DNA of 10,205 nucleotides, from assembly GCA_036271855.1 (NCBI GenBank), contig DATAZV010000199.1, forward strand, positions 1-10,205, in the 5' to 3' direction. The stretch comes from JAQGMJ01 sp036271855 (GTDB taxonomy: Bacteria; Pseudomonadota; Gammaproteobacteria; Burkholderiales; JAEUOS01). This document shows positions 1 to 6,431 of this stretch, in pieces (the stretch's first letter is position 1; each line of letters opens with the position of its first letter). A model generated the notes under the pieces. That model saw only the letters and a program-made list of their open reading frames with translations, had not been told where the DNA came from and searched no databases. Both the position numbers and the translations under genes were made by a program.

Positions 1-201
1 ATCGACTGCGCCGAAACCGCCGACGGCCGCCTGCTGGTGTTCGAAGTCGACCCGGCGATGGTGGTGCATGCATTGGACCCGGTCGACCTTTACCCCTACA
101 AGCCGGCGGCGATGCACAAGCTGTTCGCCGCCTTCCGCGCCATGCTGCTGCGCGCCGCCGGTGGCCGCGAGCCCGCCGCCGCCGTGGCGGGTTACTGCTG
201 A
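1..201 (+). CDS. 3' end of an ATP-grasp-like protein gene (partial)
   Basis: Reading frame 1 is open from the window edge to a TGA at 199-201 and gives the last 66 residues of a protein. The piece contains DGRLLVFEVDPAMVVHALD followed by a PYKP motif and an amphipathic stretch (HKLFAAFRAMLL). The 'G-LLVFEVD' strand resembles the metal-binding strand near the end of ATP-grasp domains (usually E-hydrophobic-N), here with Asp in place of Asn. From memory, similar C-termini occur in TPR/ATP-grasp-like proteins of Burkholderiales, but this piece alone cannot prove that. The frame has the GC-rich third positions of its neighbours. The stop lies 23 bases before the serC-like start, so the two may be co-transcribed. 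The N-terminal part is outside the window and substrate or role cannot be given. Confidence 0.6.
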   Translation: MDCAETADGRLLVFEVDPAMVVHALDPVDLYPYKPAAMHKLFAAFRAMLLRAAGGREPAAAVAGYC

Positions 202-224
202 ACTCCTTTCAAGACGAGTCGACG

Positions 225-1346
225 ATGAACAACCAACTCAATTTTTCCGGCGGTCCCGGCGTGCTGCCGCAATCGGTGCTCGACGAAACCCAGCAGGCCA
301 TCGCCGAAGTGCCCGAGGTCGGCCTGTCGATCTTAGGCATCAGCCACCGCTCCGACTGGTTCACCGCCGTGGTCGACGAAGCAGAGCGCAACATCCGCCA
401 ACTGATGGGCCTGCCCGACAGCCACGCCGTGATGTTCCTGCAAGGCGGCGCCTCGCTGCAATTCTCGATGGTGCCGATGCTGCTGCTGCGCGGCTCCGGC
501 AGAATCGCCGAATACGTGCGCACCGGCTACTGGAGCGGCAAGGCCGTGCCCGAAGCGGCGCTCGAGGGCGACGTGCGCATCGTCTGGGACGGCGAGAAAT
601 ACGGCTTTCGCCGCCTGCCCGCGCCGGGCGAACTCAACTGCTCGGACAAAGGCGCCTACCTGCACTATTCTTCGAATGAGACCGTCGAAGGCACGCAGTT
701 CCACTACATTCCCGGCTTCGACAGCGTGCACCGCGTCTGCGACATGTCTTCCGACTTCCTGTCGCGCCCGATCGATGCGGATCGCTTCGATATCATCTAC
801 GCCCACGCGCAAAAAAATTTGGGGCCTGCCGGTGTCACCGTGGTGATCATTCGCCGCGACCTGCTGGAGCAGGTGCCCGCCGGCCTGCCGACCCTGCTCG
901 ACTACCGTACTCACCTGCAGGCCCACTCGATCTACAACACCCCGCCGGTGTTCGCCATCTACGTCACCATGCTGGTGACACGCTGGCTGCGCGATCGGAT
1001 CGGCGGCCTGGCCCAAATGGACGCGATCAACCGCCAGAAGGCCGCCTGCCTGTACCAGGGCGTGGACGGCAGCGCAGGCTTTTATCGCGGCTGGGCGATG
1101 CCCGAATACCGCTCGCTGATGAACGTGGCCTTCAAGCTGCCGACCCCGGCACTGGAGGCGGCTTTCTTGCGCGAATCTGCCGAAGCCGGCTTCAGCGGCC
1201 TGGCCGGGCACCGTGCCTTGGGCGGCATCCGCGCCTCGATCTACAATGCCATGAGCCTGCACGGCGTGCAAAAGCTGCGCGGCTTCATGGATCACTTCGC
1301 CGCCGCTCATGCCGATCTAGCCGAAACCGAGGGCGTCGCCGCCTGA
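225..1346 (+). CDS. serC: phosphoserine aminotransferase family protein (SerC-like)
   Basis: This PLP-dependent class V aminotransferase has 373 residues, close to the usual 360 or so. SerC interconverts 3-phosphohydroxypyruvate and phosphoserine in serine synthesis, and also serves in pyridoxal phosphate synthesis, in the cytoplasm. Visible family marks are the N-terminal NFSGGPGVLP, SHRS at 40-43, FLQGGASLQF at 71-80, GYW at 101-103, NET at 151-153, SSDFLSRPID at 175-184, AQKNLGPAG with the Schiff-base Lys197, YNTPP at 237-241, and the C-terminal GHRALGGIRASIYNAM with His329 and Arg330. The N-terminal half (GLSILGISHRS, GGASLQFSMVP) looks more like the Bacteroidetes type from memory than like the E. 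coli enzyme, so it is a divergent SerC. Only a weak purine-rich stretch (AAGACGAG) precedes the ATG. It is not next to pheA, its common partner in Burkholderiales, so a second copy elsewhere is possible. A strong terminator follows. Confidence 0.88.
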   Translation: MNNQLNFSGGPGVLPQSVLDETQQAIAEVPEVGLSILGISHRSDWFTAVVDEAERNIRQLMGLPDSHAVMFLQGGASLQFSMVPMLLLRGSGRIAEYVRTGYWSGKAVPEAALEGDVRIVWDGEKYGFRRLPAPGELNCSDKGAYLHYSSNETVEGTQFHYIPGFDSVHRVCDMSSDFLSRPIDADRFDIIYAHAQKNLGPAGVTVVIIRRDLLEQVPAGLPTLLDYRTHLQAHSIYNTPPVFAIYVTMLVTRWLRDRIGGLAQMDAINRQKAACLYQGVDGSAGFYRGWAMPEYRSLMNVAFKLPTPALEAAFLRESAEAGFSGLAGHRALGGIRASIYNAMSLHGVQKLRGFMDHFAAAHADLAETEGVAA

Positions 1347-1361
1347 TTCGCGCCGGCGCAT

Positions 1362-1388
1362 AAAAGGCCGCCCGTGGGCGGCCTTTTT
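1362..1388 (+). terminator. intrinsic terminator after the serC-like gene
   Basis: The arms GGCCGCC (1366-1372) and GGCGGCC (1377-1383) pair perfectly around the loop CGTG. Flanking AAAA on the left and TTTTT on the right extend the stem and supply the U-tract. It begins 16 bases after the serC-like stop. The A-run on the left gives a T-run on the minus strand, so it could work in both directions. Confidence 0.92.
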
Positions 1389-1391
1389 GTT

Positions 1392-1440
1392 GTCGCGGGC
1401 AACCGGCATTGCGTGTGAGGCAAGCGCAATGCTTCGCGAC
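1392..1440. repeat. nested inverted repeat (possible RNA hairpin)
   Basis: The outer arms GTCGCG (1392-1397) and CGCGAC (1435-1440) and the inner arms GCATTGCG (1406-1413) and CGCAATGC (1425-1432) are perfect. They are separated by an uneven internal loop (8 and 2 bases), with an 11-base terminal loop. It starts just after the serC-like terminator, with no T-run of its own. Function is unknown. Confidence 0.5.
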
Positions 1441-1616
1441 AGCGCCGCCCGCAGGGCTGCGAGGACTGCCTGTGCGAAAGTGACAGAGGGGAACACCGAT
1501 TGCGACAGGCGTTTGCCTGCCTTTGCCGCGTCGGTCGCTAATTTGTAAACAACTACACTTAGTGATCGAGCCGGCGTATCTTTGATTCCATGGCCGCGGT
1601 GCAGGCTGTTGCGCCC

Positions 1617-1645
1617 TTGGCCGGACCGCGGGCGATGGCTACAAC
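1617..1645 (+). promoter_or_regulatory. candidate sigma-70 promoter for the DapA-like/GST unit
   Basis: TTGGCC (1617-1622) and TACAAC (1640-1645) are separated by 17 bases, each matching four of six consensus positions. The site lies upstream of the palindrome and the folded leader. If used, it would give a 5' untranslated region of about 170 bases. In GC-rich DNA such matches arise easily, so this is a weak call. Confidence 0.3.
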
Positions 1646-1697
1646 CTATGTGGTCGCACCACGGGACTGAACCAGGGTGCGGACGCAATTCACGCAA

Positions 1698-1712
1698 AAA
1701 ACCTCAGGTTTT
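1698..1712. promoter_or_regulatory. 15-base perfect palindrome, candidate operator
   Basis: AAAACCTCAGGTTTT consists of two seven-base arms around a central C. CAGGTT recurs at 1715-1720. It sits between the promoter-like pair and the DapA-like start, where a dimeric regulator could bind. Many DapA-superfamily catabolic genes are controlled by GntR- or IclR-type repressors, but no regulator gene is in the window and the site matches no consensus I can name. Confidence 0.4.
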
Positions 1713-1721
1713 ATCAGGTTC

Positions 1722-1780
1722 GCCCCAGACTGGACCACCAGCGCGTTGACCCGGCGCCGCAGGCAGGCGCCGACTGGGGC
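1722..1780 (+). promoter_or_regulatory. folded 5' leader of the DapA-like gene (candidate)
   Basis: GCCCCAG (1722-1728) can pair with CTGGGGC (1774-1780). Inside the enclosed 45 bases, GGCGCC at 1753-1758 can pair with GGCGCC at 1766-1771 across the loop GCAGGCA. There is no U-tract, so it is not a classic terminator. It ends about 30 bases before the ribosome binding site. Whether it regulates anything is inference. Confidence 0.3.
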
Positions 1781-1821
1781 ACAATATCGGCCGAATCCTC
1801 ACGCAACCGGAGCCCATCATC

Positions 1822-2739
1822 ATGACCGAACGCATCAAGGGCGTACTTTCGCCCATCGTCACCCCGTTCAAGGCCGACTACAGCCCGGACACCGCCCGCT
1901 TCGCGCGCCAGTGCAAATGGCTGCTGGCCAACGACGTCGGCCTGGCGGTGTTCGGCACCAACTCGGAGGCCAACTCGATTTCGGTGGACGAGCGCATGAA
2001 GCTGCTCGACGGCCTGATGGAAGCCGGCATCGACCCCAGGCGCATGATGCCCGGCACCGGCTGCAGCGCCATTACCGACTCGGTGCGCCTGACCGCGCAT
2101 GCGGTGAAACTGGGCTGCGCCGGCGTGCTGATGCTGCCGCCGTTCTACTACAAGGGCGTCTCCGACGAGGGCCTGTTCCGCAACTACGCCGAAATCATCG
2201 AGCGTGTCGCCGACCCGCGCCTGCAGGTCTACCTGTACCACATCCCGCCGGTGTCACAGGTGCCGATCACCCTCAACCTGATCGAACGCCTGCTCAAGGC
2301 CTATCCGAAAAGCGTGGCCGGGATCAAGGACTCCTCCGGTGACTGGAACAACACCAAGGCGGTGCTGGACAACTTCGCCAAGGAAGGCTTCGACGTCTAC
2401 CCCGGCAGCGAAACCTTCCTGCTCGCGGGCTTGCGCAACGGCGGCGTCGGCTGCATCAGCGCCACCGCCAACGTCAACCCGAAGGCCATCGCCAATCTGT
2501 ACCAGAAGTGGCAAACGCCGGAAGCCGACCAGTTGCAAAAGGAACTCGACGCGGTGCGCGGCGCCTTTGCCAAATACCCGATGATCCCCGCGCTCAAGCA
2601 GGCGGTGGCGCACTGGAGCGGCGACGCTGGCTGGGCCACGGTGCGTCCGCCATTGGTCGAGCTGACGCCGGAGCAGATCAAGGGGCTGTTGAATGATCTC
2701 GAAGCCCTGCGCTTCGACATGCCGGGCCTGAAGAACTGA
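1822..2739 (+). CDS. DapA/NAL-superfamily aldolase or lyase, probably not a true DapA
   Basis: This 305-residue protein belongs to the dihydrodipicolinate synthase / N-acetylneuraminate lyase superfamily: cytoplasmic TIM-barrel enzymes that form a Schiff base between a lysine and a 2-oxo acid. Visible marks are the opening GVLSPIVTPF, GTNSEA at 45-50, LPPFYY at 105-110, the catalytic Tyr139 in YLYHIPP, and the Schiff-base Lys169 in AGIKDSSGD. Two positions differ from lysine-pathway DapA. Its second active-site threonine (GTTGE) is Asn47 here. Its carboxylate-binding arginine (YNVPSR) is Val144 here. Known relatives lacking that arginine act as sugar-acid aldolases, dehydratases or lyases, so a catabolic 2-oxo-acid role is inferred; the substrate is unknown. 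GGAG at 1809-1812, nine bases before the ATG, supports the start. The GST-like gene follows 30 bases after the stop, in the same unit. Confidence 0.85.
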   Translation: MTERIKGVLSPIVTPFKADYSPDTARFARQCKWLLANDVGLAVFGTNSEANSISVDERMKLLDGLMEAGIDPRRMMPGTGCSAITDSVRLTAHAVKLGCAGVLMLPPFYYKGVSDEGLFRNYAEIIERVADPRLQVYLYHIPPVSQVPITLNLIERLLKAYPKSVAGIKDSSGDWNNTKAVLDNFAKEGFDVYPGSETFLLAGLRNGGVGCISATANVNPKAIANLYQKWQTPEADQLQKELDAVRGAFAKYPMIPALKQAVAHWSGDAGWATVRPPLVELTPEQIKGLLNDLEALRFDMPGLKN

Positions 2740-2769
2740 GCAACTGACCAACAACTGGCGGAGACAAAA

Positions 2770-3426
2770 ATGACAATGAAACTGTATGGCTTCTGGCGCT
2801 CGATCGCCACCTTTCGCGTCCGCATCGCCCTGAACCTCAAGGACGTCGCGGTCGAGGATATTTCGGTGCACCTGCTCAAGGGCGAGCAACTCAAGCCCGA
2901 ATTCCTGGCGGTCAACCCGCAAGGCGCCTTGCCGGCGCTGGTGCTGGACGACGGCACCACGCTGGTGGAGTCGCTGGCGATCATCGAATACCTGGACGAG
3001 ACCTATCCGAACCCGCCGCTGTTGCCCAAGGATGCCAAAGGCCGCGCGCGAGTGCGCGGCCTGGCCCTGATTCCCACCGCCGACGGCCACCCGCTGATCG
3101 TGCCGCGCGTCCGCGGCTATCTGGAAAAGGAACTGAAGGTCGATGAAGCCGGGCGCAACAAATGGCTGGCGCACTGGACCGGCGAAGCGCTGAAGGCCCT
3201 CGAAGGCCACCTGGCCCACGAAAAGGAAACCGGCAAGTTCTGCCACGGCGATACCGTCACCCTGGCCGACCTCTGCCTGGTGTCGCAAGCGGTGGCGGGG
3301 AAGTTTTTCAACGTGGATACGGCGGCGATGCCCACCGTGATGCGGATTTTCGACGAGTGCATGAAGCTCGACGCCTTCGCCCGCGCCCACCCGCTGAAGC
3401 AGCCGGACGCGCAGCAGGGGCACTAG
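2770..3426 (+). CDS. zeta-like glutathione S-transferase (maleylacetoacetate isomerase family)
   Basis: This 218-residue protein has an N-terminal thioredoxin-like domain (about 1-85) and an all-helical C-terminal domain. FRVRIALNLK near the start, VNPQGALPAL, the glutathione-binding ESLAIIEYLDE, LADLCLVSQ and the final HPLKQPDA fit the zeta class, whose best-known member isomerises maleylacetoacetate in tyrosine and homogentisate breakdown using glutathione. The zeta signature SSC before x-x-RVR reads Ser11-Ile12-Ala13 here: the first serine is kept, while the second serine and the cysteine are lost. It may therefore act on something other than maleylacetoacetate. GGAG at 2760-2763, six bases before the ATG, favours this start over the ATG two codons later. 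It lies 30 bases after the DapA-like gene and is probably co-transcribed. No homogentisate genes are nearby, so no maiA name is given. Confidence 0.85.
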   Translation: MTMKLYGFWRSIATFRVRIALNLKDVAVEDISVHLLKGEQLKPEFLAVNPQGALPALVLDDGTTLVESLAIIEYLDETYPNPPLLPKDAKGRARVRGLALIPTADGHPLIVPRVRGYLEKELKVDEAGRNKWLAHWTGEALKALEGHLAHEKETGKFCHGDTVTLADLCLVSQAVAGKFFNVDTAAMPTVMRIFDECMKLDAFARAHPLKQPDAQQGH

Positions 3427-3445
3427 GCCACGCAACTGCCGTGCA

Positions 3446-3482
3446 CAAAAGAAAACGGCCGCTCCCGTGAGGAAGCGGCCGC
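3446..3482 (-). terminator. intrinsic terminator of ssrA
   Basis: Read on the minus strand, the arms CGGCCGCT and AGCGGCCG (3474-3481 and 3456-3463) pair. After one mismatch two more GC pairs close a four-base loop. A T-rich run (GTTTTCTTTTG) follows. It lies six bases beyond the CCA end of tmRNA. On the plus strand no T-run follows, so the GST-like gene gains at best a weak stop from it. Confidence 0.85.
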
Positions 3483-3487
3483 AAATG

Positions 3488-3858
3488 TGGTGGAGCCGGG
3501 GGGAATTGAACCCCCGTCCGTAAGCACTCCACAGTAAGTTCTACATGCGTATCCTGTCTATTTGGATTTAACCAGCGACTTAGCCGACGGGCAGGCCGGA
3601 CTCTGGCGAGTCACCTAAATTTAAGCCGGTGCCAAGTAACCCGACACAAGCCGATTCCCTGTAAATGACGCTGCTGTGGGCTTTTACACCCAACCCGATC
3701 CAGAGAACTATCGGTGCAGCGGCTTCGCTAGTTTTTTAGGCTGCGAGAGCAAAACGCTCATCATTGGCGTTTGTGGTTTTCCAGATGGATTTACGAGGAT
3801 ACTGGGCCTCGGCATGCCCTCACTGCTTCGCAACCCACGTCGAAACCAAGTCGGCCCC
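3488..3858 (-). ncRNA. ssrA: transfer-messenger RNA (tmRNA), one-piece
   Basis: tmRNA rescues ribosomes stalled on broken messages by acting first as alanyl-tRNA and then as a short message that adds a degradation tag; it works with SmpB. On the minus strand the 5' end GGGGCCG (3858-3852) pairs over seven positions, with one G-U, with CGGCTCC just before the encoded ACCA (end at 3488). The T-arm GGGGGTTCAATTCCCCC and the conserved ACTTGGTTTCGACG near the 5' end are clear. The reading frame at 3768-3736 gives ANDERFALAA and TAA, starting at a GCC resume codon, as expected for Betaproteobacteria. The length of 371 nt is normal. It is a single piece, unlike the two-piece forms of alphaproteobacteria. 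Confidence 0.97.
3736..3768 (-). other. tmRNA proteolysis-tag reading frame
   Basis: The codons GCC AAT GAT GAG CGT TTT, then GCT CTC GCA GCC and TAA, encode ANDERFALAA. With the alanine carried by tmRNA, the full tag is AANDERFALAA. The ALAA end is the signal read by ClpXP and related proteases. The tag length and ending are canonical. Confidence 0.95.
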
Positions 3859-3919
3859 GATTGGTCGATGGTTTGCCGCTGATCTGGCAAGCCATCCTGA
3901 AAGCAATTCCGGTAGGCGC

Positions 3920-3925
3920 ATTGTA
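3920..3925 (-). promoter_or_regulatory. candidate -10 box of the ssrA promoter
   Basis: On the minus strand TACAAT matches five of six bases of the sigma-70 -10 consensus, about 60 bases before the mature tmRNA 5' end. No good -35 box is visible 16-18 bases upstream. A precursor leader of this size would be removed by RNase P. The plus strand of the same 237-base gap (3859-4095) holds a weak candidate promoter for the next gene, TTTACG (4002-4007) with TAAAGT (4026-4031). Confidence 0.35.
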
Positions 3926-4095
3926 GTCCAGTTTGGCCCAGACCACGCTGCGTGTAGGTGTATTTGGCGCCGCCGTCCCGGTTTTTCAAGTGGGCAGGGC
4001 GTTTACGCCGGGGGCGCAAATGCCGTAAAGTTTGAGGGTGGCGCAGCGCCCCTGTTGCACCTGCCGTATTCAAGAACATTTGATCGAACAATTCC

Positions 4096-6420
4096 ATGGC
4101 TCTGACGCTTCCCGCTTCCTCCCCGTCCTCCCGTTTCGGCACCTCGCAGGCCTTTAATCGTTTCGAGGACAGCCGCCTGATCCTGGGCCAGGGCCGCTTT
4201 ACGGACAATCTGAAGTCGGACCAGGCCTTGCACGTGATATTCGCGCGCTCGCCGCAGGCCCATGCGCGGATCGTCTCGATCGACAGCAGCGCGGCGGCAG
4301 CGATGCCCGGCGTGGTGAAAATCCTGAGCGGCGCCGATCTTGAGGCCGCCGGCCTGGGCACCCTGCCGACGGTGCCGATATTCAAGCGCGCCGACGGCCA
4401 GCCGATGTCGATGCCGCCGCGCCGCGCCCTGGCGCATGAGTTCGTGCGTTTTGTCGGCGAGGCGGTGGTGGCGGTGATCGCCGAGACGCGCGCCCAGGCC
4501 GAAGACGCCGCCGAGGCGGTGCAGATCGAATATGAGGAGTTGCCCGCCGTCACTGACCCGCGCGATGCGCTGGCGGCAGGCGCCCCGGAAATCTGGGCCG
4601 GCGCCCCCGGCAACCTGGCGGCGGTGAACAAGCACGGCAACGCGGAAGCGGTGGCCGCGGCCTTTGCCGCGGCGGCGCATATCGTCAAGCTCGACCTGGT
4701 GAACCAGCGCGTTTCGCCGAATGCGATGGAGCCGCGCGCGGTGATGGCGAGCTTCGACGAAGCCAGCGGCCGCATCACCCTGCAGGTCGGTTCGCAGACG
4801 CCTACCGGCACCCGCGACACCCTGGGCGATGCGGTGCTGAAAATCGGCAAGGACCGCGTGCGCGTGCTGGTGGGCGACATCGGCGGCGGCTTCGGCATGA
4901 AGACCTCGGTGTACCCGGAAGATGCCTTTGTCGCCTACGCCGCGCGTGAAATGAAGCGGCCGGTGCGCTGGCGCGGCGAGCGCGCCGAGGAATTCCTTAC
5001 CGGCACCCACGGCCGCGACCTGATCAGCGAAGCCGAACTGGCGCTGGATGAGAGCGGAAAAGCGTTGGCACTGCGGGTGAAGTCGCTGGCCAACATCGGC
5101 GCCTATGCCAGCCAGGCCGGGCCGATCATCCAGTTGCTGATCGGCCCCTGGGTATCGACTTCCGTCTACGACATTCCGCTGATCGACTTCGACCTGCGCG
5201 CCGTCATCACCAACACCGCGCCCACCGGCGCCTACCGCGGTGCCGGCCGTCCCGAGGCGATCTACATCATCGAGCGCCTGATGAACGCGGCGGCGGGCGA
5301 GATGAAAATCGATCCCGCGGAAATCCGCCGCCGCAACCTGATCCGCCCGGAGCAGATGCCCTACAAGAACCCGATGGGCCAGGTGTACGACTCCGGCAAG
5401 TTCGAACAGATGCTCGATGAAGGCCTGGAACTGGCGGACTGGAAGGGTTACGCGGCGCGCAAGGCGCAGTCGCAGAAAAACGGCAAGCTGCGCGGCCGCG
5501 CCGTCTCCACTTTTCTCGAGTGGACCAGCGGCAACGTGTTCGAGGAAAAGGTGTTCTGCACGGTGAACGACAACGGCCGCATCACGGTGTCTTCCGGCAC
5601 CCAGTCGATGGGGCAGGGCATCGAGACTTCGTTCATGCAACTGGTGTCAAAGGTGTTCGGCATCGGCGCCGACAAGATCGACGTGATCCTCGGCGACACC
5701 GACGTCATGACCGGCGGCGGCAGCGTCGGCTCGCGCTCGCTGTTCGTCGGCGGCTCCGCATTGAAGGTGGGCGCCGAGCGCACCATCGACCGCGCCAAGG
5801 AGCTGGCGGCCGAGGAGTTCGAGGCAGCGGTGGGCGACGTCACCTACGCCGCCGGCAAGTTCAGCGTGGCCGGCACCGACATTTCCATCGGCCTGTTCGA
5901 GCTTGCGGCCAAGCAGGCCGACCGCCGCATACACCTCGAGTCGGTGAGCGCCGTGGGCGCGCCCTCGTGGCCGAACGGCTGCCACGTTGCGGAAGTCGAG
6001 ATCGACCCCGATACCGGCGTGGTCGAGGTGGTCAAGTATTCCTCGGTGAACGACGTCGGCAACGTGGTCAATCATCCGATCGTGCACGGGCAGATCCAGG
6101 GCGGCGCGGTACAGGGCATCGGCCAGGCGCTGGGCGAGCAGGTGGTATACGACCGTGAGAGCGGACAAATGCTCACCGGCTCCTTCATGGACTACACCGC
6201 GCCGCACGTCGGCATCGTCAGCGACTTCGTCACCGCCTTCGACGAGACCGTGCCCTGCCTGACCAACCCGCTGGGCGCCAAGGGTATCGGCGAGCTCGGC
6301 ACCATCGGCGCCACGCCGACGGTGGTCAACGCGGTGATCGATGCGCTCAGCGCGCGCGGCATCACCCACCTCGACATGCCGCTCACACCGTCGCGGGTGT
6401 GGGAGGCGCTCAAGGCCTGA
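4096..6420 (+). CDS. molybdenum hydroxylase large subunit (xanthine dehydrogenase / form II CoxL-like)
   Basis: This 774-residue molybdopterin-binding subunit belongs to the xanthine oxidase family, which hydroxylates aromatic heterocycles, aldehydes or similar substrates with oxygen from water. The N-terminal a/b-hammerhead domain spans about 25-150 (GRFTDNL, VGEAVVAVIAE). Cofactor motifs follow: Gln234 in GSQTP, GGGFGMK at 263-269, AYRGAGR at 379-385, MGQGIET at 505-511, GSVGSRS at 542-548, and the presumed catalytic Glu733 in GIGELG. AYRGAGR is the form II version; true carbon monoxide dehydrogenase has a copper-binding cysteine (AYRCSFR) here, so CO oxidation is unlikely. No Tat-type signal is seen, implying a cytoplasmic enzyme. 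The usual FAD and iron-sulfur subunit genes are absent on both sides. No clear Shine-Dalgarno sequence precedes the ATG, though the N-terminus has a normal family length. Confidence 0.92.
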   Translation: MALTLPASSPSSRFGTSQAFNRFEDSRLILGQGRFTDNLKSDQALHVIFARSPQAHARIVSIDSSAAAAMPGVVKILSGADLEAAGLGTLPTVPIFKRADGQPMSMPPRRALAHEFVRFVGEAVVAVIAETRAQAEDAAEAVQIEYEELPAVTDPRDALAAGAPEIWAGAPGNLAAVNKHGNAEAVAAAFAAAAHIVKLDLVNQRVSPNAMEPRAVMASFDEASGRITLQVGSQTPTGTRDTLGDAVLKIGKDRVRVLVGDIGGGFGMKTSVYPEDAFVAYAAREMKRPVRWRGERAEEFLTGTHGRDLISEAELALDESGKALALRVKSLANIGAYASQAGPIIQLLIGPWVSTSVYDIPLIDFDLRAVITNTAPTGAYRGAGRPEAIYIIERLMNAAAGEMKIDPAEIRRRNLIRPEQMPYKNPMGQVYDSGKFEQMLDEGLELADWKGYAARKAQSQKNGKLRGRAVSTFLEWTSGNVFEEKVFCTVNDNGRITVSSGTQSMGQGIETSFMQLVSKVFGIGADKIDVILGDTDVMTGGGSVGSRSLFVGGSALKVGAERTIDRAKELAAEEFEAAVGDVTYAAGKFSVAGTDISIGLFELAAKQADRRIHLESVSAVGAPSWPNGCHVAEVEIDPDTGVVEVVKYSSVNDVGNVVNHPIVHGQIQGGAVQGIGQALGEQVVYDRESGQMLTGSFMDYTAPHVGIVSDFVTAFDETVPCLTNPLGAKGIGELGTIGATPTVVNAVIDALSARGITHLDMPLTPSRVWEALKA

Positions 6421-6431
6421 AGGTAAGACGC

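Larger units (their letters stand above)
1389..1821. other. 433-base gap without a gene; leader region with inverted repeats
   Basis: No frame here looks like a real protein; the open frames on either strand lack family motifs. Several structured pieces are visible. An inverted repeat at 1392-1440 has arms GTCGCG/CGCGAC and an inner pair GCATTGCG/CGCAATGC. A small hairpin at 1506-1519 reads CAGGC-GTTT-GCCTG. A patch at 1539-1566 is more AT-rich than its surroundings. A promoter-like pair lies at 1617-1645 and a 15-base palindrome at 1698-1712. A long-range stem, GCCCCAG (1722-1728) with CTGGGGC (1774-1780), encloses a second hairpin. Much of this probably forms the promoter and 5' leader of the DapA-like gene. 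No match to a known riboswitch class was recognised. Confidence 0.6.

Noticed and set aside
1317..1697. Minus-strand open frame of 126 codons in the gap after the serC-like gene
   Set aside because: It runs through the terminator hairpin and the serC end, has no visible domain, and no convincing ribosome binding site.
2254..3435. Minus-strand open frame of 393 codons opposite the DapA-like and GST genes
   Set aside because: It spans two well-supported genes and their spacer on the other strand, with no recognisable protein features.
3488..3520. tmRNA 3' end as an attachment site of an integrated element
   Set aside because: ssrA is a known integration target, but no direct repeat of its 3' end, integrase or phage gene is in the window, and its normal terminator follows directly.
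4003..5640. Long minus-strand open frame of 545 codons opposite the molybdenum hydroxylase gene
   Set aside because: It is rich in His, Arg, Ala and Gly, has no family motifs, and lies antisense to a clearly real gene. GC-rich third positions create such frames by chance.
4096..6420. Identification as aerobic carbon monoxide dehydrogenase CoxL
   Set aside because: The active-site loop is AYRGAGR, not the cysteine-containing form I loop, and coxM and coxS are absent.
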